Origin: Labilibaculum sp.
GTDB taxonomy: Bacteria > Bacteroidota > Bacteroidia > Bacteroidales > Marinifilaceae
Reading direction: 5' to 3'
Assembly: GCA_016743925.1 (NCBI GenBank)
Contig: JADGFH010000209.1
Coordinates: forward strand, 1 to 8,905
Length of the DNA: 8,905 bases
Both the position numbers and the translations under genes were made by a program. Positions 1 to 5,433 of the stretch are shown in pieces; the stretch's first letter is position 1; every line of letters begins with the position of its first letter. Under the pieces are notes generated by a model. It saw only the letters and a program-made list of their open reading frames with translations. It did no database searches and was not told the origin of the DNA.

Positions 1-214
1 CTATAATATTTATTCTATCATAGAATTAAAGACTTTCATATTGAATAAACCTAATCATTGATAGATTGGGAGTAATCAGTATTTAGAGCCTAACCTATGA
101 GTAAATCTGTTTTGTGATCCTATTCATAGCTATTGTATTTCGTGTAGTGGTTTTGAAATAATTTTGCATCGACATTATAAAGTGAACAAAATTATTTGAT
201 TATTAAATGTAATG
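1..214. other. Left-edge region without a supported gene
   Basis: This AT-rich stretch is broken by stop codons in the frames I read and shows no recognisable protein or RNA gene. One plus-strand frame is open from base 2 to a TGA at 59-61. Its 19 residues resemble nothing I know, so I cannot tell whether it is the tail of an upstream gene. A match to the Bacteroidota -7 consensus (TAATTTTG, 159-166) faces right but leads only into the convergent purE terminator. Such a match is expected by chance in DNA this AT-rich. Confidence 0.6.
159..166 (+). promoter_or_regulatory. Possible Bacteroidota -7 element with no gene downstream
   Basis: TAATTTTG fits TAnnTTTG exactly. Possible -33 partners are TTTC at 138-141 (17-base spacer) or TTG at 133-135 (23-base spacer). 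Transcription would start near 173 and meet the hairpin at 221-246, giving an RNA of roughly 75-80 bases with no coding content. It may be chance. Confidence 0.2.
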
Positions 215-249
215 AAAAAACTGCAAATCAATATTATGATTTGCAGTTT
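215..249 (-). terminator. Intrinsic terminator of purE
   Basis: CTGCAAATCA (221-230) pairs perfectly with TGATTTGCAG (237-246) across a 6-base loop. Flanking A/T bases (218-220 with 247-249) can extend the stem to 13 pairs. Read on the minus strand, the stem is followed by six T residues (complement of 215-220). This is the classic Rho-independent layout, 26 bases past the purE stop codon. On the plus strand the following T run is interrupted (TTTATTTATTT), so termination in that direction would be weaker. Confidence 0.9.
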
Positions 250-274
250 ATTTATTTGAATAGAATTATTCTAT

Positions 275-781
275 TTAGTTGGTTTTGAAATCGTATTGAA
301 TGGAAGATAGTTCTTCATTAGCTTTTACGATTTTTTCTTTTAAACTTTCCTTAAAGGCAATTACATTCTTTTGTAATTCGTCGTCTCCAATAGCAAGTAT
401 TTGTCCTGCAAGAATACCTGCATTCATTGCTCCATTGATTCCAACTGTTGCAACAGGAATTCCTGGAGGCATTTGAGCAATACTTAAAAGTGCATCCATA
501 CCATCTAAGGAGGCATTGATAGGCACACCTATAACTGGCACTGGCGTCATTGCTGCAATTACACCGGGTAAGTGAGCTGCCATTCCTGCTCCAGCAATAA
601 TTGCCTTAATTCCTCTATCGAATGCTCCTTTTGCAAATTTCTCGACTTCTTCAGGAGTTCTATGAGCAGATAATGCATTGATTTCGAAAGGAATTTTAAA
701 ATCATTTAAAACTTTTGCAGCTTTTTCCATCACCGGAAGGTCCGATGTGCTGCCCATTATGATACTTACTTTTGCTTTCAT
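275..781 (-). CDS. purE: N5-carboxyaminoimidazole ribonucleotide mutase (PurE)
   Basis: This cytosolic enzyme of de novo purine synthesis converts N5-CAIR, the PurK product, to CAIR. The 168-residue length is normal for a class I PurE. Family landmarks are present in order: the nucleotide-binding GSTSD loop near the N-terminus (Ser11, Asp14), the catalytic SAHRTPE segment (His40, Arg41), a glycine/alanine-rich stretch ending in HLPG (about 63-73), and the conserved MPPGIPVATVGI and NAGILAGQIL segments (about 104-129). The ATG start puts the GSTSD loop at the expected distance, and I see no better upstream start. The gene stands alone on the minus strand, divergent from hpt, with its own terminator 26 bases downstream. 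No purK is visible in the window. Assignment as class I rather than class II is based on sequence style and implies a PurK elsewhere in the genome. Confidence 0.97.
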   Translation of the reverse strand: MKAKVSIIMGSTSDLPVMEKAAKVLNDFKIPFEINALSAHRTPEEVEKFAKGAFDRGIKAIIAGAGMAAHLPGVIAAMTPVPVIGVPINASLDGMDALLSIAQMPPGIPVATVGINGAMNAGILAGQILAIGDDELQKNVIAFKESLKEKIVKANEELSSIQYDFKTN

Positions 782-798
782 ATGGTTTTATTCGTGGA

Positions 799-833
799 TT
801 TGGTAAATAAAATGACAAAATATTGTACTTTTG
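799..833 (+). promoter_or_regulatory. Bacteroidota-type promoter for hpt-adk-obgE
   Basis: The -7 box TACTTTTG (826-833) matches TAnnTTTG exactly and is followed by GCAGC, a context often seen at Bacteroidota promoters. A TTTG at 799-802 can serve as the -33 element with a 23-base spacer, the long end of the normal range. Transcription would start near 840, leaving a leader of about 235 bases before hpt. Confidence 0.6.
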
Positions 834-990
834 CAGCAAAAATTTAGGAATTGTTTTGATTCCAAGTTGTGCATGCATTAGTTGCTATTTTTCAAGTGTA
901 AAATTGAAAAAAAAATACGTATGTTACACTGTTGAGTTGAAACATTTTTTATTCCTAGTTTTAAAAGATACATATTTTAATTACGATACT

Positions 991-1007
991 TTAGGGCATT
1001 GCCTTAA
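991..1007 (+). other. Small GC-rich hairpin in the hpt leader
   Basis: TTAGGGC (991-997) pairs with GCCTTAA (1001-1007) around a 3-base ATT loop: seven pairs including one G-U. It lies about 67 bases before the hpt ATG. No T run follows, so it is not an intrinsic terminator. It could stabilise the leader, or be incidental. It also overlaps a weak promoter-like string (TACTTTAG, 987-994). Confidence 0.35.
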
Positions 1008-1073
1008 ACGCCCGATATTTCAAGAGAAAGCTTGAAGGGGGAAATCGGACAACTAAGACAAAAATTTGAATCA

Positions 1074-1616
1074 ATGAAAACTGTAAAACTTCTGGATCGA
1101 GAATTTAGAGTGTCTATTCCTGCTGAGGATATTGACAAGGTAATTGCCCAAATGGCTGAAAAAATGAATAAGGACCTTGCAGGTAAAGATCCTTTGTTTA
1201 TTTGTATTTTAAATGGTTCATTCATGTTTGCTTCCGATTTAATGAAGCAAATTACTGTTGATAATGCACAAATTACATTCATGAGATTATCATCTTACGA
1301 TGGAATGGGTTCAACAGGAAAAGTGAAAAAATTGATGGGTTTTACAGAAGACCTTAAGGATAGAACGGTTGTATTATTAGAAGATATTGTTGATACAGGA
1401 ATTACAATCACCAATACTTTAGATCAAATTAAAGATTTTGAGGCGAAAGAAGTTTTGATTGCAACTATGTTGTTTAAGCCAGATGCATTGATTCGTGATG
1501 TGAAATTGAACTATGTGGGTATGGACATTCCAAATGACTTTATTGTTGGTCGTGGATTGGATTATGATGGTATGGGTAGAAACCTTCCAGATGTATACAC
1601 TGTAATTGATAAATAA
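1074..1616 (+). CDS. hpt: Hypoxanthine phosphoribosyltransferase
   Basis: This purine salvage enzyme makes IMP (and GMP) from hypoxanthine or guanine plus PRPP in the cytosol. The 180-residue product from the ATG at 1074 has normal length. It shows the LNGS pyrophosphate-contact loop (46-49), the SSYDGMGSTG flexible-loop motif (73-82), the PRPP-binding acidic motif ending EDIVDTG (103-109), the base-contacting Lys in FKPDA (Lys135) and the IPNDFIVGRGLDYD signature (152-165). An in-frame TTG at 1032 would add 14 residues. I prefer the ATG because the family motif begins just after it and the added residues have no family resemblance. The stop codon directly abuts the adk ATG, so the two are probably translationally coupled. 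The gene heads an operon divergent from purE, placing salvage and de novo purine genes back to back. Confidence 0.96.
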   Translation: MKTVKLLDREFRVSIPAEDIDKVIAQMAEKMNKDLAGKDPLFICILNGSFMFASDLMKQITVDNAQITFMRLSSYDGMGSTGKVKKLMGFTEDLKDRTVVLLEDIVDTGITITNTLDQIKDFEAKEVLIATMLFKPDALIRDVKLNYVGMDIPNDFIVGRGLDYDGMGRNLPDVYTVIDK

Positions 1617-2225
1617 ATGTTGAACATTATATTGTTTGGACCTCCAGGTTCTGGGAAAGGAACACAGTCCAAAATGCTTCAGGAAAAATATGGGCTGATT
1701 CACCTCTCAACAGGTGACGTGTGTAGAGAAGAAATTAAGCTGGCCACACCTGAAGGTTTAGAGGCGAAAAGATTGATTGATGGAGGGAATTTTTTTCCAG
1801 ATAAACTTGCTTATCGTATTGTTGAGAAATTTTTAGATTCAAACAATACAGCAAAGGGTTTTGTTTATGATGGAATGCCTCGTCACGAAGGCCAAATTGA
1901 GGTTTTCGACGAAATGCTTTCCAAACGAAATAGTGTTGTTGATATAGTTATTGAGTTAAAAGTTGAAGAAGAAGAATTGATTCAACGACTTTTAAAAAGA
2001 GGAGAATCATCGGGAAGACTCGATGATAGTGGTCGAGAGGTGATTGAAAAACGCCTTAGAATTTACGAAGACGTTACTGCTCCAATTGCAAAACGATATA
2101 AAGAGAGAGGTGTTTATCACTCAATCGATGCAATAGGATCATTAAATAATGTACTTGATAGAATCAGTCTTTTGCTTGAAGAATTTTTGGCAGTGGAAAT
2201 GGTTCCAGTTGAGGTACAGAGATAA
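1617..2225 (+). CDS. adk: Adenylate kinase, short form without lid insert
   Basis: This enzyme catalyses ATP + AMP = 2 ADP in the cytosol. The 202-residue product has the P-loop GPPGSGKGTQ (8-17), the STGD segment with Arg37, the AMP-site DGMPR segment with Arg89 and Gln93, and the SGRLDD segment (132-137) followed by KRL and Y (145-150) and TAP (154-156). The lid is a short loop, not the roughly 30-residue domain of the long form, as is usual in Bacteroidota. Several near-invariant positions differ. The usual DGFPRT is DGMPRH, the Leu before Arg37 is Cys, and the usual LVPDE region reads FFPDK. The catalytic arginines appear intact, so I expect an active kinase, but substrate preference could be altered. 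The C-terminus extends about a dozen residues beyond typical homologues. It starts at the base after the hpt stop and is followed 11 bases later by obgE, an arrangement familiar in Bacteroidota. Confidence 0.92.
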   Translation: MLNIILFGPPGSGKGTQSKMLQEKYGLIHLSTGDVCREEIKLATPEGLEAKRLIDGGNFFPDKLAYRIVEKFLDSNNTAKGFVYDGMPRHEGQIEVFDEMLSKRNSVVDIVIELKVEEEELIQRLLKRGESSGRLDDSGREVIEKRLRIYEDVTAPIAKRYKERGVYHSIDAIGSLNNVLDRISLLLEEFLAVEMVPVEVQR

Positions 2226-2236
2226 AAAATAAAAAT

Positions 2237-3226
2237 ATGGCTGGGTCTAATTTTGTTGATTACGTAAAAGTATTTTGTCGTTCTGGTGCCGGAGGTAGTG
2301 GTTCTACTCACTTGCATAGAGATAAGTTGACTATGAAAGGGGGACCTGATGGTGGAGATGGAGGTCGAGGAGGACATGTTATTATACGTGCCAACAAACA
2401 ACTTTGGACTTTAATTCACTTGAAATTTAGTCGTCACGTTTTTGCTGGCGATGGAGGTTCTGGTAGTCAGAGTCGGAGTACAGGTTACGACGGTCAAGAT
2501 AATGTAATTGAAGTTCCTTTGGGAACGGTTGCTCGTGATGGTGAAACTGGCGAAGTGATTTTTGATGTTTCGGAAGATGGTGAAGAGAAGGTTTTAGTAA
2601 AAGGAGGCCGTGGAGGTCTTGGTAACTGGAATTTTAGATCATCAACCAATCAAACTCCTCGTTATGCACAAACTGGTGAGGAGCGTGTAGAGCGTTCTGT
2701 AATTTTGGAGCTAAAAGTTCTTGCAGATGTTGGTTTAGTAGGTTTTCCAAGTGTTGGTAAATCAACCTTACTTTCTGTAGTTTCGGAAGCTAAGCCAAAA
2801 ATTGCTGATTATCCATTTACAACTTTGGTTCCTAATTTAGGAATTGTGGGGTACCGAGATAATCGATCTTTTGTAATGGCAGATATTCCTGGAATTATTG
2901 AAGGCGCTCACGAAGGTAGAGGATTGGGATTGCGATTCTTGCGTCATATCGAGCGAAATTCAGTTTTGCTGTTTATGGTTGCTGCTGATAGTGGTGATAT
3001 TCATAAGGAGTACGAAATTCTCTTGAATGAATTGAAACAGTTTAACCCTGAGTTGCTAGACAAACAGCGTTTGCTTGCGATTACTAAATCGGATATGTTA
3101 GATCAGGAACTGATTGAGGAAATTGAGCTAGATTTACCAGAAATTCCACGTGTGTTTATTTCTTCTGTGGCCCAAAAGGGTCTTATGGAGCTAAAAGATA
3201 TGATTTGGAGAGCTATTAATAGCTAA
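2237..3226 (+). CDS. obgE: Obg/CgtA-family ribosome-associated GTPase
   Basis: This essential GTPase acts in assembly of the large ribosomal subunit and in growth and stress signalling. The 329-residue product has the glycine-rich Obg fold (about 1-160, including KGGPDGGDGGRGG at 34-46 and VKGGRGGLGN at 121-130). The G domain follows with G1 GFPSVGKST (169-177), G2 YPFTTL (192-197), G3 DIPG (216-219), G4 TKSD (283-286, where many GTPases have NKxD) and G5 around SSVAQKG (309-315). G1 reads SV where most Obg proteins have NA, a mild variant. The protein ends just after the G domain, without the variable C-terminal extension of many homologues. It begins after an A-rich stretch with no Shine-Dalgarno sequence, 11 bases after adk, and is the last gene of the hpt-adk-obgE unit, with a terminator starting 31 bases past the stop. 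Confidence 0.97.
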   Translation: MAGSNFVDYVKVFCRSGAGGSGSTHLHRDKLTMKGGPDGGDGGRGGHVIIRANKQLWTLIHLKFSRHVFAGDGGSGSQSRSTGYDGQDNVIEVPLGTVARDGETGEVIFDVSEDGEEKVLVKGGRGGLGNWNFRSSTNQTPRYAQTGEERVERSVILELKVLADVGLVGFPSVGKSTLLSVVSEAKPKIADYPFTTLVPNLGIVGYRDNRSFVMADIPGIIEGAHEGRGLGLRFLRHIERNSVLLFMVAADSGDIHKEYEILLNELKQFNPELLDKQRLLAITKSDMLDQELIEEIELDLPEIPRVFISSVAQKGLMELKDMIWRAINS

Positions 3227-3257
3227 AAAAACTCTGAATATTTTAAATAAAATTGAC

Positions 3258-3303
3258 GAAGTCTCTTCCCTAAATTTCATTGGAGAAGAGGCTTCTTTTT
3301 TTT
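3258..3303 (+). terminator. Intrinsic terminator of hpt-adk-obgE
   Basis: GAAGTCTCTTC (3258-3268) pairs with GAAGAGGCTTC (3285-3295): eleven pairs including one G-U, with a 16-base loop. Eight T residues follow at 3296-3303. The position just past obgE makes it the end of that operon. Confidence 0.92.
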
Positions 3304-3480
3304 GATGATATTTCAAAAGTTAATGTTTTATCCTTATTAATGTTAAGTAGTATTGCTTTTTTTCGATAAGTATTATTTGACTTTATTCTAATTTGTTTGT
3401 TGGTGCAGTTCTTTTTGTCGTTGATTTATAGTAGGATAGACTCTCAGTAATTCCTTCTGATTTGCATATTTTACCTTTTT

Positions 3481-3495
3481 TCAACAGCTTGTTGA
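3481..3495. promoter_or_regulatory. Dyad overlapping a DnaA-box-like site upstream of parE
   Basis: TCAACA (3481-3486) and TGTTGA (3490-3495) form a perfect inverted repeat with a 3-base spacer, centred about 54 bases before the predicted transcription start. Read on the minus strand, 3490-3498 is TTATCAACA, one base from the DnaA-box consensus TTATCCACA. It may be an operator or regulator-binding site; I cannot tell for which protein. Confidence 0.3.
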
Positions 3496-3503
3496 TAAAC
3501 AAC

Positions 3504-3535
3504 TTTCTAACGAATCGTTCTTTTAGCTATATTTG
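3504..3535 (+). promoter_or_regulatory. Bacteroidota-type promoter for parE-parC-aroK
   Basis: The -7 box TATATTTG (3528-3535) matches TAnnTTTG exactly. TTTC at 3504-3507 is a near match to the TTTG -33 box with a 20-base spacer. The box ends 17 bases before the parE ATG, so the untranslated leader would be only about 10 bases, too short for a normal Shine-Dalgarno site. Confidence 0.7.
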
Positions 3536-3552
3536 TAAAAACGCGATTTTTC

Positions 3553-5385
3553 ATGACTGCACAATATTCTGAAGATTCAATTCGTACATTAGATTGGAAA
3601 GAACATATCCGTAAACGTCCTGGTATGTATATCGGGAAGTTAGGAGATGGTTCTTCTCACGATGATGGAATTTATATTCTACTAAAAGAAGTTATTGACA
3701 ATTCTATTGATGAGTTTGCCATGGGAGTGGGGAAATCAATAGAGGTTAGCATTACTGATAGGATGGTTACCGTTCGAGATTACGGACGTGGTATTCCTCT
3801 TGGGAAGCTTATTGATGTAACTTCAAAAATGAATACTGGAGCGAAATACGATTCGGAAGTATTTAAAAAATCAGTTGGACTGAATGGAGTTGGTATAAAA
3901 GCTGTCAACGCATTATCAGATCAATTCATTGTTGAGTCTTTTCGTGAAGGAGAAGTTAAAAAAGCTGTTTTTTCAAGAGGCGTTTTAGTTGAGGATGCTG
4001 AAATTCAAGCTTCGGAAGAAAAAAATGGAGTTAAAATTGTTTTTCATCCTGATGAAGAATTGTTCTCGAACTATCGATATATTTCGGAATACATTGAGAC
4101 CTTACTGAAAAATTACGTTTATCTAAATGCTGGTCTTTCTATTTATTTCAATGGTCAAAGATTCTTTTCGAAAAATGGATTACTTGATCTTCTGAATGAA
4201 AATATGAACTCCGAAGGTTTGTACGATATTATTCATTTGAGAGGTGAGGATATCGAAGTAGCGATGACCCATGGTCGACAATATGGAGAAGAGTATTATT
4301 CTTTTGTAAATGGACAGCACACAACGCAAGGAGGAACACATCTGGCTGCCTTTAGAGAAGCATTGGTTAAGGCTGTTCGCGATTTCTTTAAAAAAGATTT
4401 CGATACTTCGGATATCAGAACATCTATTATCTCGGCAATTAGTATAAAAGTTCAGGAACCTGTTTTTGAATCTCAAACAAAAACCAAATTAGGTTCTAAA
4501 GATATTGGCCCGGAAGGTCCATCTGTACGAAATTTCATTATGGATTTCGTCACATCAAATTTAGATAACTACCTGCATAAAAATCCATCGGTAGCCGATG
4601 CGATATATAGGAAAATATTAGAATCAGAAAAAGAAAGAAAGGCCATTTCAGGTATTAAAAAAATGGCTAAAGATCGTGCTAAGAAAGCCAATCTACATAA
4701 TAAAAAGCTACGCGATTGTCGAGTTCACTTCAACTCAAAACATGAAGATAAATCAGCATCTTCCATATTTATAACGGAGGGAGATTCGGCAAGTGGGTCA
4801 ATCACGAAATCGAGAAGTGTAAATACGCAGGCTGTATTTAGTTTGAAAGGTAAGCCTTTAAATACTTACGGCTTAACCAAAAAGATTGTTTATGAAAATG
4901 AAGAGTTCAATCTTTTACAAGCTGCATTAAATATTGAAGATGGTTTGGAAGGATTGCGTTACAACAATGTTATTATCGCTACTGATGCCGATGTTGATGG
5001 AATGCATATTCGACTTTTGTTGATAACTTTTTTCTTGCAGTTTTTTCCTGATATCGTGAGGAGTGGACATTTGTACATCCTACAAACTCCTTTGTTTAGA
5101 GTAAGAAATAAAAAGAAAACGAAATACTGTTATTCTGATGAAGAGAAAGATAAAGCGATGAAATCTTTAGGAGCTAATCCGGAGATTACTCGATTTAAAG
5201 GACTGGGAGAGATTTCTCCAGATGAGTTCAAGCACTTTATTGGAAAAGAAATTAGGTTAGATCCTGTTGTGATGAAGAAAGATGATTCTGTATCTGGAAT
5301 GTTGGAGTTTTACATGGGAAAAAATACTCCTAAGCGCCAAGAGTTTATCATCGATAATTTGAATGTTGAGAGAGATGAGGTGTAA
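3553..5385 (+). CDS. parE: DNA topoisomerase IV subunit B (ParE)
   Basis: This is the ATPase subunit of the type IIA topoisomerase that decatenates daughter chromosomes. The 610-residue product has a GHKL ATPase domain (about 1-215) with the N-box EVIDNSIDE (46-54), DYGRG (76-80) and GLNGVG (109-114). The transducer domain (about 216-390) carries the Gln-Thr-Lys ATP loop (308-310). The TOPRIM domain has EGDSASGS (409-416) and the metal-binding DADVDG (478-483). A RFKGLGE segment (547-553) lies near the C-terminus. TOPRIM wording such as EGDSASGS and VFSLKGKPLN resembles the Bacteroidota ParE group, not GyrB, and there is no GyrB-type insert. It is followed 48 bases later by the matching A subunit, which supports ParE over GyrB. 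The ATG lies right after a strong promoter and at the expected distance from the ATPase motifs. Confidence 0.95.
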   Translation: MTAQYSEDSIRTLDWKEHIRKRPGMYIGKLGDGSSHDDGIYILLKEVIDNSIDEFAMGVGKSIEVSITDRMVTVRDYGRGIPLGKLIDVTSKMNTGAKYDSEVFKKSVGLNGVGIKAVNALSDQFIVESFREGEVKKAVFSRGVLVEDAEIQASEEKNGVKIVFHPDEELFSNYRYISEYIETLLKNYVYLNAGLSIYFNGQRFFSKNGLLDLLNENMNSEGLYDIIHLRGEDIEVAMTHGRQYGEEYYSFVNGQHTTQGGTHLAAFREALVKAVRDFFKKDFDTSDIRTSIISAISIKVQEPVFESQTKTKLGSKDIGPEGPSVRNFIMDFVTSNLDNYLHKNPSVADAIYRKILESEKERKAISGIKKMAKDRAKKANLHNKKLRDCRVHFNSKHEDKSASSIFITEGDSASGSITKSRSVNTQAVFSLKGKPLNTYGLTKKIVYENEEFNLLQAALNIEDGLEGLRYNNVIIATDADVDGMHIRLLLITFFLQFFPDIVRSGHLYILQTPLFRVRNKKKTKYCYSDEEKDKAMKSLGANPEITRFKGLGEISPDEFKHFIGKEIRLDPVVMKKDDSVSGMLEFYMGKNTPKRQEFIIDNLNVERDEV

Positions 5386-5433
5386 ACCTGTAGTATGTAA
5401 TCCATTTTGAATTAAAAAAACTGAAATACCTCT

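Larger units (their letters stand above)
782..1073. other. Divergent purE/hpt control region and hpt leader
   Basis: These 292 bases hold a good plus-strand promoter (799-833) and then about 235 bases of probable untranslated leader before the hpt ATG at 1074. Two small hairpins are visible: GGAATT/GATTCC at 847-852 and 858-863, and a 7-pair stem with one G-U pair at 991-997 and 1001-1007. I see no known riboswitch, no tRNA-like fold and no upstream reading frame longer than a few codons starting with ATG. The purE promoter should lie here on the minus strand. The only candidate (ATATTTTG, complement of 816-823) is imperfect and lacks a well-spaced partner. Confidence 0.6.
3304..3552. other. 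Spacer between the obgE terminator and parE
   Basis: Together with the terminator this gap is 326 bases. The first roughly 175 bases (3304-3480) are T-rich on the plus strand, and I see no open frame, RNA gene or repeat in them. The last 75 bases hold the parE control elements: a dyad at 3481-3495, a DnaA-box-like string at 3490-3498 and a promoter at 3504-3535. Confidence 0.6.

Noticed and set aside
816..823. Minus-strand -7-like string ATATTTTG for purE
   Set aside because: It departs from TAnnTTTG, and the only nearby TTTG gives a spacer of about 13 bases, too short. The real purE promoter remains unidentified.
823..1035. Plus-strand 70-codon open frame between purE and hpt
   Set aside because: It starts with TTG inside the predicted promoter, is rich in Cys, Phe and Lys with no family resemblance, and lies in what looks like the hpt leader.
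1032..1073. TTG-initiated N-terminal extension of hpt
   Set aside because: The 14 added residues match nothing in the family, and the ATG at 1074 gives the normal N-terminus and length.
1004..1282. Minus-strand open frame opposite hpt
   Set aside because: It lies antisense to a well-supported gene and has no recognisable domain. The same applies to the minus-strand frames opposite adk, obgE, parE and parC.
3211..3224. Perfect 14-base palindrome AGCTATTAATAGCT at the obgE stop codon
   Set aside because: It is AT-rich, overlaps coding sequence, has no T run after it on the plus strand and is likely to be coincidental; a clear terminator lies just downstream.
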